This document shows, in pieces, positions 1 to 10,107 of a stretch of DNA of 64,000 nucleotides. The stretch is from Fibrobacter sp. GTDB lineage: Bacteria > Fibrobacterota > Fibrobacteria > Fibrobacterales > Fibrobacteraceae. The notes under the pieces are model-generated. The model was given only the letters and a program-made list of their open reading frames with translations, was not told where the DNA came from and did not search any database. The stretch spans positions 1 to 64,000 of the forward strand of contig JAKSIJ010000011.1 of NCBI GenBank assembly GCA_024398875.1, given 5' to 3'. Numbering within the stretch: position 1 is the first letter of the stretch; every line of letters starts with the position of its first letter. The translations under genes and the position numbers were made by a program.

Positions 1-611
1 CTGGCAATATTACCTACACGGCGAATTTCAAGGAGATTCCTGCTTCTTCCAGCTCTAGCGATGCGAAGTCTAGTTCCTCTGAAGCGAAATCCAGCAGCAG
101 CGGCGCCAAGAGCAGTTCCAGTTCTGCAAAATCTAGTAGCAGCGACGCAAAGTCTAGTAGCAGCGACGCCAAGAGCAGCTTTAGTTCTGCAAAATCTAGC
201 TCCAGCGATGTAAAGTCTAGCTCCTCTGAAGCTGTTTCCAGTTCTAGTTCTGCGAAGAGTTCCTCAAGTTCCGCGAAGTCTAGTTCTTCTGAAGTGAAGT
301 CCAGTTCCTCCGAGGCTGAATCCAGCTCCAGTGAAGCGAAGTCCAGCTCTAGCGACGCAAAATCCAGCAGCAGCCAGAAGGAATCCATCATCGCCCAGGC
401 TCAACTGCCGCAGTTCAGCGTCACCGCCTCCGGAAAGATGGTCTCCATCGCTGGCGCCCGCCCGAACTCCATCGTGAACGTCTTTGACATGCAGGGCAAC
501 ATGGTGAAGACGGTTGTGGCTACCTCCGCCAACTTCACCTTCGCTCTGCCCAGCGCCGGCGTGTACATCGTCAAGAACGGCTACACCGCCAAGCGTGTGA
601 ACGTCCGGTAG
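1..611 (+). CDS. C-terminal part of a GLUG-type giant secreted protein (5' end outside window)
   Basis: The reading frame is open from base 3 and stops with TAG at 609-611. It encodes the end of a divergent InlB B-repeat-like module (GNITYTANFKEI), a serine linker built on KSSSSEA/KSSSSDA heptads, and a 79-residue C-terminal domain containing FDMQGNMVKTVV and GVYIVKNGYTAKRVNVR. The same architecture ends the two complete GLUG genes downstream, so this is very likely a third paralogue whose GLUG core lies left of the window. The C-terminal domain resembles type IX secretion sorting domains: a beta-sandwich with an FDxxG turn and a basic end. Surface location is inferred. The serine linker mixes TCN and AGY codons. 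Confidence 0.9.
   Translation, partial: GNITYTANFKEIPASSSSSDAKSSSSEAKSSSSGAKSSSSSAKSSSSDAKSSSSDAKSSFSSAKSSSSDVKSSSSEAVSSSSSAKSSSSSAKSSSSEVKSSSSEAESSSSEAKSSSSDAKSSSSQKESIIAQAQLPQFSVTASGKMVSIAGARPNSIVNVFDMQGNMVKTVVATSANFTFALPSAGVYIVKNGYTAKRVNVR
375..611 (+). repeat. 237-bp near-identical C-terminal-domain block, copy 1
   Basis: This segment runs from the QKES codons to the stop and recurs at 9719-9955 and 15241-15477. Copies 1 and 2 differ at only about two bases; copy 3 differs at about nine, clustered near the 3' end. Similarity stops abruptly after the stop codon. This suggests gene conversion or recent duplication. Confidence 0.9.
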
Positions 612-628
612 ACTGATTTCCATAGTTT

Positions 629-656
629 TACGCAATTTGCGTTACGCATTTTGCGT
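629..656. promoter_or_regulatory. Tandem 14-bp operator-like repeat
   Basis: TACGCAATTTGCGT (629-642) is followed directly by TACGCATTTTGCGT (643-656). There is one mismatch, and each unit is nearly palindromic (ACGCA...TGCGT). The pair lies just upstream of the ATPase start, so a dimeric regulator, perhaps the gene's own product, may bind here. That role is inferred from position only. Confidence 0.45.
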
Positions 657-682
657 AATTTTGTTATATTGAAGGTATGAAT

Positions 683-1807
683 ATGTCAATCAATCCCTTC
701 TTTGTTTATGGCTATGGTGGTGCAAAGTATTTTTGTGACCGTAAAACAGAAACCGAAAACCTGATTTCTTCTCTAAAGAACGGCCGGAACGTCACGCTGC
801 TGAGCCCACGCCGTATGGGGAAAACCGGGCTTATTCTTCATGCTTTTGAACAACTAAAAAAACGCGATAGGAACGTGGCCTGTTTCTATATGGATATTTT
901 TCCGACAAGGTCGCTGGAACAATTCACTGCCTTGTTGGGTAAAACGATTCTTGGAACTCTGGACGGTATCGGCAGAAGGGCTGTAAATGCCGCGGTTCAG
1001 GCGTTAAAAAGCTGCAGGGTGGTGGTGTCGGCAGACCCTGTGACCGGTGCACCGCAGTCTTCCTTGGAATTTCAACCGCAGTATGCTAAAAACACGCTTG
1101 AAGAAATTTTTTCCTACCTGAAGAATTCCGACAGGGAATGCTTTGTCGCCATTGATGAATTTCAACAGATTGCGGATTATAAGGATGAAAACATCGAGGC
1201 GCTGTTGCGCTCCTACATCCAGTTTTGTCCGAACGTCCACTTCATTTTTTCGGGAAGCAAGCATCACCTGATGTCGGAGATGTTCGGCTCTGTGGGGCAT
1301 CCGTTTTACCGCAGCACGGAGATTGTCAATTTGTATGCCATTGAGAAATCTGCATATTATGACTTTGCCTATGCATGGATGAGATTTGCACGTATCAAAA
1401 TGTCCCGAGAAGTCTTTGGCGCCTTGCATTCCCGCTTGGAAGGCCATACTTGGTACATGCAGAACGTCTTGAATCGGCTTTATGAAATGCGCCCCGCAGA
1501 GGTTACGCTGGATGATGTGAATATCTGCATTCAGAAGATTATGAATGCGGAAATGGATGTTTATCAGCGTATGCAGAATTCTCTCACCGACAACCAGAAT
1601 CGCCTGCTAGTCGCCATTGCGCATGAAGGTGGCGTGCCCAATATCAATGCCGGAAATTTTATCCAGAAGTATGGTTTGAAAACGGCGAGTAGCGTGAATC
1701 GCGCCCTGGATTATTTGCTGGACAAGGAATTCGTCATGAGCACGCCGAAGGGGTATGTTGTTTATGACCGGTTCTTTGCTTTGTGGCTCAAGGGCATCGG
1801 CTTTTAA
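683..1807 (+). CDS. P-loop ATPase, archaeal-type ATPase family (AAA+/STAND-like)
   Basis: The protein has about 374 residues. The N-terminus carries the FVYGYGGAKYFCDR motif common in this family, then a Walker A (SPRRMGKTG), a Walker B with catalytic acidic pair (CFVAIDEFQQI), and a sensor-like strand (FIFSGSKHHL). The C-terminal 75 residues look like a winged helix. I place the start at ATG 683 because GAAGG at 671-675 is correctly spaced for it; an in-frame ATG at 677 is too close. Such ATPases are common in Bacteroidota and Fibrobacterota, and their function is generally unknown; a role in transposition, defence or regulation has been suggested for relatives. It sits between two giant surface-protein genes, and the last six codons of this gene recur as a relic at 11386-11403. 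Confidence 0.85.
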   Translation: MSINPFFVYGYGGAKYFCDRKTETENLISSLKNGRNVTLLSPRRMGKTGLILHAFEQLKKRDRNVACFYMDIFPTRSLEQFTALLGKTILGTLDGIGRRAVNAAVQALKSCRVVVSADPVTGAPQSSLEFQPQYAKNTLEEIFSYLKNSDRECFVAIDEFQQIADYKDENIEALLRSYIQFCPNVHFIFSGSKHHLMSEMFGSVGHPFYRSTEIVNLYAIEKSAYYDFAYAWMRFARIKMSREVFGALHSRLEGHTWYMQNVLNRLYEMRPAEVTLDDVNICIQKIMNAEMDVYQRMQNSLTDNQNRLLVAIAHEGGVPNINAGNFIQKYGLKTASSVNRALDYLLDKEFVMSTPKGYVVYDRFFALWLKGIGF

Positions 1808-1938
1808 AACCCGCGGGGCCTCGGTTCGTTTATCTATATTTGAGGCGATAGTTCCCCGCATAAAGGAGAATCGATGGGAAAGATGGTTCGTGCAGTGTTG
1901 TTTGCCGTGATGGCTGTTTTTTCCACGGCGGTTTTTGC
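1789..1938 (+). repeat. 5' homology block of GLUG cassette, copy 1
   Basis: The block begins within the last codons of the ATPase gene and covers the whole intergenic region and the signal-peptide codons of the giant gene. It recurs at 11385-11534 with a constant offset of 9596 bp. I see one base difference in the 85 bp before the ATG. Confidence 0.9.
1835..1842 (+). promoter_or_regulatory. Putative -7 box (TATATTTG) of GLUG gene
   Basis: TATATTTG matches the Bacteroidota consensus TAnnTTTG and lies 31 bp before the ATG at 1874. An AAAGGAG ribosome-binding site sits between them. No clear TTG element was seen about 20 bp further upstream. The identical box lies at 11431-11438. Confidence 0.5.
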
Positions 1939-4900
1939 TGAAACAGGAAACCCGTGTGCAATGCCCGAGAATCTTGATGAGATAGACGGGGTTTACCAAA
2001 TAGGCACCTGTGGCGACCTCTACAAGTTTGCTGAGATGGTGAATGGCGGAAAAACTTCCATCAACGGTATGTTGACTGCGGACATCAGCGTGAACGTGGG
2101 CGTGCTCACTTCCGACGGAACATTGAGTGGGACCAACTTCACACAGTGGACTCCGATTGGAACGGAAACCCAGAAATTCAAAGGAACATTTGATGGCAAT
2201 GGCCATACCATCAGCGGACTGTACTTCAGCGATGAAAATGTGTATTACGTGGGCCTGTTCGGGTATATTGGCAATGGTGCAAACGTTCAGAATGTGGGTG
2301 TGGCGGATTCCTATATCAAAGGGCAAATTTATGTCGGTGGCGTGGTCGGTTATTGTTCCGGTGCCGTTAGCAATGCATACAATATGGGTGCCGTGGACGG
2401 AGACCAATATGTCGGTGGTGTGGTCGGAGGAAACAAAAAAGATGGTAACATCGAAAATGTGTATAACACTGGCACTGTGAGCGGAGGATACGCGGCAGGT
2501 GGCGTGGTTGGGGACAATTCTGGCCTCGTTAGACTAGTATACAACACGGGTGCAGTGAAAGGTAAACCAAGTAATCGTGATATCGGCGGTGTGGTCGGAT
2601 ATAACGAAGGCTTCGTCAGCAACGCTTATTACAACACGGATTTTTATACAGGGGGTGCTGTTGGTACAAATGGAGGGAAAGCAGATGTTGAAGGCAAAAC
2701 GACTGCCGAACTTGCCAGTATAACGCTGCCTTCAGATTGGTGGTATGTCGGGTCTGGAGAACCTTTTGGGCGCAATGGAAAACTGGTGTACAAACTCCCT
2801 AAGCTTAAGATTTTCGAATCGCAGTCGCAGCCGGAATTAGTGGTTTTCCAAGAAAAGGCAGACGGTTATTACGAAATCAGCAACGCCCAGGAACTCAAGT
2901 GGTTTGCTCAACTCGTTAATAGCGGCACTTCCGAGATCATAGGCGAGTTGACTGCGGATATCTGTCTGAACGCCTGCGGCGAAGGCGAAAGCGTGCTCAA
3001 GGCAGACGGGACCTTGAATGGAGACGGTTCCAACTTCACACAGTGGACTCCGATTGGAACATCGTCAACTCCATATAAAGGGTTCTTTGATGGCAATGGC
3101 CATACCATCAGTGGGTTGTACTTCAATGATGAATCAAAGGATAATGTGGGCCTGTTCGGGTATATTGGCAATGATGCATTCGTTCAGAATGTGGGTATGG
3201 AGGATTCCTATATCAGGGGAGCGGGCACTGTCGGCGTCGTGGCCGGATATAACGATGGTACCGTTAGCATCGTTTATAACACTGGTGCGGTGAGTGGAGG
3301 AAACAAGGTTGGCGGCGTGGTCGGGGTCAACGGCACCGCTGGCACCGTCGAAATGGCTTACAACACTGGCGCGGTGAGTGGAGGAAACATGGTTGGTGGC
3401 GTGGTCGGGAGTAATGATGGCACCGTCCGCAGCGTTTACAATACTGGTGCGGTGAGTGGAGAAGACGGAGTCGGTGGCGTGGTCGGGAGTAATGGTGGCA
3501 CCGTCATAATAGCTTACAACACTGGCGCGGTGAGTGGAACTGCTGAAAAAAGTGAAGATGTCGGTGGCGTGGTCGGGAATAATGGTGGCACCGTCCGCAA
3601 CGTTTACAACACTGGCGCGGTGAGTGGAATAGACAGAGTTGGCGGCGTGGTCGGATATAACAAAAACATCGTCAGCGACGCTTATTACAACACGGATTTT
3701 TATACAGGGAGTGCTGTTGGTGAAAATGGTGGAATAGTTCGTAGTGCTGAAGGAAAACCGACTGCCGAACTTGCCAGTACAACGCTGCCTCCAAATTTGT
3801 GGGTCGCTGGGTCCGGAGAGCAGCCGGTTGTGAGTGATGGAAAACTGGTGTACAAATTACCGGGGCTTATAGATGTGGGCTCGCAACCAGAAATTGAGTA
3901 TACCGGATTCCAGCCTAATGCAGACGGTTATTACGAAATCAGTAACGCCCTGGAACTCAAATGTTTTGCTCAGCTCGTGAACAGTGGTGCTACTAGTATC
4001 AAAGGCAGGTTGACTGCGGACATTTGTGTGAATGCTTGCGGAGAAGGCGAAAGCGTGCTCAAGGCCGACGGCACCTTGAATGGAAACGGTTCCAACTTCA
4101 CGCAGTGGACTCCGATTGGAACGTTTGAAAGCCCGTATAAAGGAACATTTGATGGCAATGGCCATACCATCAATGGATTGTACTTCAACGATGAAAATGC
4201 AGATGGCGTGGGCTTGTTCGGGTCCATTGACTATGGTGCAAAAGTTCAGAATGTGGGTGTGGTGGATTCCTATATCAGGGGAGCGGGCACTGTCGGCGGC
4301 GTGGTCGGGTGGAATATGAGAGGCTCCGTCAGCAACGTTTACAACGCTGGTGCGGTGAGTGGAAATGATAGGGTCGGCGGCGTGGTCGGGAATAATGGTG
4401 GCTCCGTCAGCAATGTTTACAACACTGGCGCGGTGAGTGGACTGGGCGACGTCGGCGGCGTGGTCGGGACAAATGAGGATGGCTTCGTCAGTAACGTTTA
4501 CAACACTGGCGCGGTGAATGGACGGAACGACGTCGGCGGCGTGGCCGGGGAAAATGGTGGCTTCGTCAGTAACGTTTACAACACTGGCGCGGTGAGTGGA
4601 GATGGTAATGGGGTCGGCGGCGTGGTCGGGAATAATGGTGGCTCCGTCAGCAACGTTTACAACACTGGCGCGGTGAGTGGAGAAAACTGGGTTGGCGGCG
4701 TGGTCGGATATAGTGGTCGCACCGTTAGCAACGTTTATTACAATACGGATTCTTATACAGGGAGTGCTGTTGGAAAATGTGATGGAGAATGTGAGTATAA
4801 AAATGTTGAAGGCAAGACGACCGTAGAACTTGCTAGCACGACGCTGCCTGATGGCTTCTCCAGCGAAATTTGGGTTGCGGGTTCCGGAGAATCGTTTGTG

Positions 4901-7900
4901 AACAATGGAAAACTGTTGCTCAAATTACCGGGGCTCAAAAATGTGGGCTCGCAGCCGGAAATAGAATATACCGGATTCCAGCCCAATGGAGATGGTTTTT
5001 ACGAGATTAGCACTGCACAGGAACTCAAGTGGTTCGCGCAACTCGTAAATGGCGGTGCTACCGATATCAATGGCAAACTGACTGCGGATATCTGCGTGAA
5101 CGCATGCGGCGAAGGCGAAAGCGTGCTCAAGGCTGATGGAACTTTGAACGGCGACGGTTCCAACTTCACGCAGTGGACTCCCATTGGAACGGCAGAAATA
5201 CCATATACAGGGACATTTGATGGCATGGATGCCGAAGGGAATGCACATGTCATTAGAGGGTTATACTTCAATTATGGATATGTGAATTATGTGGGCCTGT
5301 TCGGCCACATTGGCTCTGGTTCGACAGTTAAGAACGTAGGCGTGGTGGATTCGTATATATCGGGGAAGGATTATGTCGGCGGTGTGGTCGGATATAACGA
5401 AGGCACAGCCAGCAATGTGTACAACACTGGCTTCGTGAGCGGAGATTTGGAGGTTGGCGGCGTGGTCGGGTATAATGAGGGTGGCTCTGTCAGTAAAGTG
5501 TACAACGCTGGCTCTGTGAGTGGACACAGCGATGTTGGTGGCGTGGTAGGAGATAACGATGGTCTCATAGACAATGGATACAACACCGGCGTTGTGAATG
5601 GTAGTTTTGTTGGTGGCGTGGTCGGGTGGAATAGTGGCACCGTCAGCAATGTGTATAACACAGGTTCTGTGAGCGGGTCGTCGCCTGTTGGCGGCATAGT
5701 CGGGAATAACGAAGGCTCTGTCAGCAATGTGTATAACACAGGCTTTGTGAGTGGTGAAGATGATGTTGGCGGCATAGTCGGGTATAACGATGCTGATGTT
5801 GGCAAGGCCTATTACAGTACGGATGTACCTTGTGAAGGATGCAGTAATTATTATGGGGCGGGCAAGACGACTGCCGAACTCGCCTCTCTTACGATTGGCG
5901 ATGTGTCCGCGGATTTCCCCCTGCTAGTGGGCGAAGTAGAAAGCCCATGGATCGTTGGGTCCGGAGAGCAGCCGGTTGTGAGTGATGGAAAACTGGTGTA
6001 CAAATTACCGGGGCTTATAGATGTGGGCTCGCAACCGGAATTAGTGGTTTTCCAAGAAAATGCAGAAGGTTATTACGAAATCAGCAACGCCCAGGAACTC
6101 AAGTGGTTCGCTCAACTCGTGAACAGTGGTGCTACTAATATCAACGGCAGGTTGACTGCGGACATCTGTCTGAACGCCTGCGGCGAAGGCGAAAGCGTGC
6201 TCAAGGCAGACGGATCTTTGAATGGAGACGGTTCCAACTTCACGCAGTGGACTCACATTGGAACGGACGTTAATCCATATGATGGAACTTTCGATGGTCA
6301 AGGCCATACCATCCGCGGATTGTATTTCAACGATGAAAATGTGAATTACGTGGGCCTGTTCGGGTTCATTAGCGATAAGGCGAAAGTTCAGAATGTGGGT
6401 GTGGTGGATTCCTATTTCAGGGGAGCGAGCACTGTTGGCGGCGTGGTCGGATTAAATGCGGGAGGCACCATCAGCAACGTTTACAACAATGGTACGGTGA
6501 GAGGAAATGATGATAGGGTCGGCGGCGTAGTCGGGAATAATGGTGGCGCCATCAGCAACGTTTACAACACTGGCGCGGTGAGTGGAGAATACTGGGTTGG
6601 CGGCGTGGTCGGATATAATAGTGGCACCGTCAGCAACGTTTACAACACTGGCGCGGTGAGTGGAAACAAAAATGTCGGCGGCGTGGTCGGATTAAATGAG
6701 GGTGGCACCGTCAGCAACGTTTACAACACTGGCGCGGTGAGTGGAACAAACAGCAGAGTCGGTGGCGTGGTCGGATATGTATACTACCATAGCACTGTCG
6801 AAAACGCTTATTACAATACGGATTCTTATACAGGGAGTGCTTTGGGTGAAAATGTGAGTGGAAGTATTGAAAATGTTGATGGCAAAACGACCGTAGAACT
6901 TGCTAGTACGACGCTGCCTGATGGCTTCTCCAGTGAAATTTGGAATGCCGGGTCTGGAGAACCTGTTGGGAGCAATGGAAAACTGGTGTACAAACTACCA
7001 GGGCTTAAAGATGTGGGCACGCAGCCGGAAATTGAATATACCGGATTCCAGCCTAATGCAGACGGTTATTACGAAATCAGTAACGCCCTGGAACTCAAAT
7101 GGTTTGCTAAACTCGTGAACGGTGGCGCTATCGACATCAAAGGCAAGTTGACAGCAAACATTTGCCTGAACGCTTGTGGTGAAGACGAAAGCGTGCTCAA
7201 GGCAGACGGGACCTTGAATGGAGACGGTTCCAACTTTACGCAGTGGATTCCCATTGGAACTAAAGATGCAATGTTTAAAGGAACTTTCGATGGCGCAGGC
7301 CATACCATCAGCGGGCTTTATTTCAATGATGATAAAACAAGTTATGCAGGACTTTTTGGGAGAAGTACGATAAATGGTTCTATCAAGAATGTCGGCGTGG
7401 TGGACTCCTATATCAAGGGTAATGAGCATGTTGGTGGCATTGTCGGACATAATGGTAATTGCACAGTCAGCAATGTATTTAGCACGAGTACGGTGGAAGG
7501 AGCCACATATGTCGGTGGCATTGCAGGTTTTAACGAAGCTGGAACCATAGTAAATGCTTACAATATGGGTGCTATAAAAGGAAAATCCTGGGTTGGTGGC
7601 ATTGCCGGGTATAATCAAGGCACTACATCGCACATCAACAACGTTTATAGTTCTGGAACCGTAAGTGGAACAAGTTATGTGAGGGGCTTGGTTGGGTATA
7701 ATAATGAATCTAAAACGAAAATCGATAATGCTTTTTACAACACGGATGTTTTTTCGGGGATGGCTGTTGGAAATGTTGATGGAACAAACGTCGAGGGTAA
7801 GACGACTGCTGAACTTGCTAGCACGACGCTGCCTGAGGGCTTCTCCAGCGAAATTTGGTTAGCAGGTTCCAAAGATGTTGTTGATGGCAAACTGGTGTAC

Positions 7901-9955
7901 AAATTCCCAGGACTCAAGATTTTTAACTCGCAGCCAGAGTTGCTGCTTTTCAATGTCCAAAAGGGTTCCGATGGAAAAGACTATTGCGAAATTGCCAATG
8001 CTGACGATTTGTTCAAGTTTGCACAGCTCGTGAACGGTGGCGCTACTGGACTCAACGCCAAGTTGACTGCGGACATCTGTGTGAACGGCTGTGGCGAAGG
8101 CGAAAAGTCTTTGTTAGAGCAGGTTGCCGACCTTGAAGCGAAGGACGAGCTTTCGTCTGAAAGTTTCCGACCGTGGACTCCGATGAATGTTTCATCGAAT
8201 GTGACGGTGGCGTTCGACGGTAATGGTCACACTATCAGCGGGCTGTACTTCAATAAAGAAAAATCTTCCCAGATTGGACTTTTTGGTCAGGTGGTAGGTG
8301 ATGTTTCTGTCAGCAACTTGGGTGTTGTGGATTTTTATGTTAACGGGAATGGTGAGGTTGGTAGCCTTGCCGGACAAGTCACTGGCAAATTAAACATTAA
8401 AAATTGTTATAGTGCTGGTTCCGTGAAAGGAGTGCATTATATTGGCGGCATTGTCGGTGTAAATAGAGATGGTGCCGAATTGAAGATTGAGAACAGTTAT
8501 AACGAAAGTTCCGTGAATGCGCCTTCAGGGATTGTCGGCGGCCTTGTGGGGGAAATCTTTAATTTCGCTAGATTGACCATCACGAACAGCTACAATGCAG
8601 GCTCCGTGAGCGGAACGCAATATGTCGGCGGCCTTGTGGGAGATAACTATTCTGCTATTTTAACCATCGAGAACAGCTACAACGCAGGCACCGTGAGCGG
8701 AACGCAATATGCTGGCGGTCTTGTGGGGGTTAATGAAGATGGAACATTGAACGTTTCGAGCAGCTTCTTCCTTGCAACGGGTGGCGACGGAGATGCCCTC
8801 GGTGGCGAGGTTAGGTCTTCTGACGAATTCCACGACGGCACGGTTGCCGCAGAATTGCATAACTGGTGTGAAAAGGAAGATGGTTCCGAAGATTGCAAGG
8901 AAGGTGGTCTGAATGGCTCCGTGTGGGGGCAGGTTGCTGCTCCAAGAGAGGACGGCTCCGTAGATACTTGGCCTGTACTCGTTCTTGACGGAAGTGGAAA
9001 ACTCGTTTTCTCAATTGTCGCGGAAATGAATGGTGGTTCTACAAAAGATGCCTTCGCCACGAAATATGAGTATGGTACGAATTATGTCCTGCCCATTCCG
9101 GAACGTGCAAACTATACATTTGGCGGATGGTTCACGGATGCCACATTTACGGAGGGTTCCGGCATTACTGAAATCGTATCGACGGATTTTGGCCCGAAGA
9201 ATGTTTACGCCAAGTGGATTCCTGTTAAGTACACTGTCAAGGTCGCTGTAAACAATTCTGCGATGGGCGTTGTAGAAGGCCTGGAAAATTCTGGCGTTTA
9301 TGATTATGGCTCGGAAGTGACGCTCAGGGCGGTCGCTAAAACGGGCTACGAATTCAGCGACTGGGCCGATGACGTGAAGGCTTCTGCCGAGCGCACCATT
9401 GTTGTGACTGGCAATATTACCTACACGGCGAATTTCAAGGAGATTCCTGCTTCTTCCAGCTCCAGCGATGCGAAGTCTAGTTCTTCTGAAGCTGCTTCCA
9501 GTTCCAGCGAAGCGAAATCTAGTAGTAGCGATGGCAAGAGCAGTTCCAGTTCTGCGAAGAGTTCCTCAAGTTCCGCGAAGTCTAGTTCCAGCGAAGCGAA
9601 GTCCAGCTCCTCCGAGGCGAAGTCTAGCTCCAGCGATGCAAAGTCCAGCAGTAGCGGCGCCAAGAGCAGTTCCAGTTCTGCAAAATCTAGTAGCAGCGAC
9701 GCAAAATCCAGCAGCAGCCAGAAGGAATCCATCATCGCTCAGGCTCAACTGCCGCAGTTCAGCGTCACCGCCTCCGGAAAGATGGTCTCCATCGCTGGCG
9801 CCCGCCCGAACTCCATCGTGAACGTCTTTGACATGCAGGGCAACATGGTGAAGACGGTTGTGGCTACCTCCGCCAACTTCACCTTCGCTCTGCCCAGCGC
9901 CGGCGTGTACATCGTCAAGAACGGCTACACCGCCAAGCGTGTGAACGTCCGGTAA
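1874..9955 (+). CDS. Giant secreted GLUG-repeat surface protein
   Basis: This is a 2693-residue exported protein. Residues 1-22 form a signal peptide ending STAVFA. Seven blocks of about 330-360 residues follow, each starting with a YYEISNAQELKWFAQLVN-like segment and a CGEGES motif, then FDGNGHTI-GLYF, then a run of GLUG repeats (VGGVVGxNxGxVSNVYNTGAVSG), then YYNTDFYTG and KTTAELAS. Blocks start near residues 28, 329, 682, 1038, 1396, 1729 and 2032. The tail holds a List/Bact-type repeat with GGWFTD (about 2376-2446), an InlB B-repeat-like module (2453-2522), a serine linker and the shared sorting-type domain. GLUG repeats probably form a beta-helix; adhesion or glycan binding is likely but unproven. 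AAAGGAG precedes the ATG. Confidence 0.93.
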   Translation: MGKMVRAVLFAVMAVFSTAVFAETGNPCAMPENLDEIDGVYQIGTCGDLYKFAEMVNGGKTSINGMLTADISVNVGVLTSDGTLSGTNFTQWTPIGTETQKFKGTFDGNGHTISGLYFSDENVYYVGLFGYIGNGANVQNVGVADSYIKGQIYVGGVVGYCSGAVSNAYNMGAVDGDQYVGGVVGGNKKDGNIENVYNTGTVSGGYAAGGVVGDNSGLVRLVYNTGAVKGKPSNRDIGGVVGYNEGFVSNAYYNTDFYTGGAVGTNGGKADVEGKTTAELASITLPSDWWYVGSGEPFGRNGKLVYKLPKLKIFESQSQPELVVFQEKADGYYEISNAQELKWFAQLVNSGTSEIIGELTADICLNACGEGESVLKADGTLNGDGSNFTQWTPIGTSSTPYKGFFDGNGHTISGLYFNDESKDNVGLFGYIGNDAFVQNVGMEDSYIRGAGTVGVVAGYNDGTVSIVYNTGAVSGGNKVGGVVGVNGTAGTVEMAYNTGAVSGGNMVGGVVGSNDGTVRSVYNTGAVSGEDGVGGVVGSNGGTVIIAYNTGAVSGTAEKSEDVGGVVGNNGGTVRNVYNTGAVSGIDRVGGVVGYNKNIVSDAYYNTDFYTGSAVGENGGIVRSAEGKPTAELASTTLPPNLWVAGSGEQPVVSDGKLVYKLPGLIDVGSQPEIEYTGFQPNADGYYEISNALELKCFAQLVNSGATSIKGRLTADICVNACGEGESVLKADGTLNGNGSNFTQWTPIGTFESPYKGTFDGNGHTINGLYFNDENADGVGLFGSIDYGAKVQNVGVVDSYIRGAGTVGGVVGWNMRGSVSNVYNAGAVSGNDRVGGVVGNNGGSVSNVYNTGAVSGLGDVGGVVGTNEDGFVSNVYNTGAVNGRNDVGGVAGENGGFVSNVYNTGAVSGDGNGVGGVVGNNGGSVSNVYNTGAVSGENWVGGVVGYSGRTVSNVYYNTDSYTGSAVGKCDGECEYKNVEGKTTVELASTTLPDGFSSEIWVAGSGESFVNNGKLLLKLPGLKNVGSQPEIEYTGFQPNGDGFYEISTAQELKWFAQLVNGGATDINGKLTADICVNACGEGESVLKADGTLNGDGSNFTQWTPIGTAEIPYTGTFDGMDAEGNAHVIRGLYFNYGYVNYVGLFGHIGSGSTVKNVGVVDSYISGKDYVGGVVGYNEGTASNVYNTGFVSGDLEVGGVVGYNEGGSVSKVYNAGSVSGHSDVGGVVGDNDGLIDNGYNTGVVNGSFVGGVVGWNSGTVSNVYNTGSVSGSSPVGGIVGNNEGSVSNVYNTGFVSGEDDVGGIVGYNDADVGKAYYSTDVPCEGCSNYYGAGKTTAELASLTIGDVSADFPLLVGEVESPWIVGSGEQPVVSDGKLVYKLPGLIDVGSQPELVVFQENAEGYYEISNAQELKWFAQLVNSGATNINGRLTADICLNACGEGESVLKADGSLNGDGSNFTQWTHIGTDVNPYDGTFDGQGHTIRGLYFNDENVNYVGLFGFISDKAKVQNVGVVDSYFRGASTVGGVVGLNAGGTISNVYNNGTVRGNDDRVGGVVGNNGGAISNVYNTGAVSGEYWVGGVVGYNSGTVSNVYNTGAVSGNKNVGGVVGLNEGGTVSNVYNTGAVSGTNSRVGGVVGYVYYHSTVENAYYNTDSYTGSALGENVSGSIENVDGKTTVELASTTLPDGFSSEIWNAGSGEPVGSNGKLVYKLPGLKDVGTQPEIEYTGFQPNADGYYEISNALELKWFAKLVNGGAIDIKGKLTANICLNACGEDESVLKADGTLNGDGSNFTQWIPIGTKDAMFKGTFDGAGHTISGLYFNDDKTSYAGLFGRSTINGSIKNVGVVDSYIKGNEHVGGIVGHNGNCTVSNVFSTSTVEGATYVGGIAGFNEAGTIVNAYNMGAIKGKSWVGGIAGYNQGTTSHINNVYSSGTVSGTSYVRGLVGYNNESKTKIDNAFYNTDVFSGMAVGNVDGTNVEGKTTAELASTTLPEGFSSEIWLAGSKDVVDGKLVYKFPGLKIFNSQPELLLFNVQKGSDGKDYCEIANADDLFKFAQLVNGGATGLNAKLTADICVNGCGEGEKSLLEQVADLEAKDELSSESFRPWTPMNVSSNVTVAFDGNGHTISGLYFNKEKSSQIGLFGQVVGDVSVSNLGVVDFYVNGNGEVGSLAGQVTGKLNIKNCYSAGSVKGVHYIGGIVGVNRDGAELKIENSYNESSVNAPSGIVGGLVGEIFNFARLTITNSYNAGSVSGTQYVGGLVGDNYSAILTIENSYNAGTVSGTQYAGGLVGVNEDGTLNVSSSFFLATGGDGDALGGEVRSSDEFHDGTVAAELHNWCEKEDGSEDCKEGGLNGSVWGQVAAPREDGSVDTWPVLVLDGSGKLVFSIVAEMNGGSTKDAFATKYEYGTNYVLPIPERANYTFGGWFTDATFTEGSGITEIVSTDFGPKNVYAKWIPVKYTVKVAVNNSAMGVVEGLENSGVYDYGSEVTLRAVAKTGYEFSDWADDVKASAERTIVVTGNITYTANFKEIPASSSSSDAKSSSSEAASSSSEAKSSSSDGKSSSSSAKSSSSSAKSSSSEAKSSSSEAKSSSSDAKSSSSGAKSSSSSAKSSSSDAKSSSSQKESIIAQAQLPQFSVTASGKMVSIAGARPNSIVNVFDMQGNMVKTVVATSANFTFALPSAGVYIVKNGYTAKRVNVR
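9719..9955 (+). repeat. 237-bp C-terminal-domain block, copy 2
   Basis: Near-identical to 375-611. It ends exactly at the stop codon (TAA here, TAG in copy 1). Confidence 0.9.
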
Positions 9956-10107
9956 AGTGCGCATAGGGAAAAATGCGTCTGCTCTATTTGAATATTGTTT
10001 CAAAAAGTATGATTTGTTCTAGTTTTTAGAAATATTTTTAATAATATTTTTCAAAAACTTAAAATTTTTATATATTTTAGAAACGAATAATGAATAAAAG
10101 GCAATGT

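Noticed and set aside
677-682. ATG 677 as start of the ATPase
   Set aside because: It is only 1 nt from GAAGG; the in-frame ATG at 683 has proper spacing.
3286-7000. Possible CRISPR-like repeat array in the GLUG gene
   Set aside because: The repeats are in frame and encode GLUG motifs; spacers are not unique and there are no cas genes.
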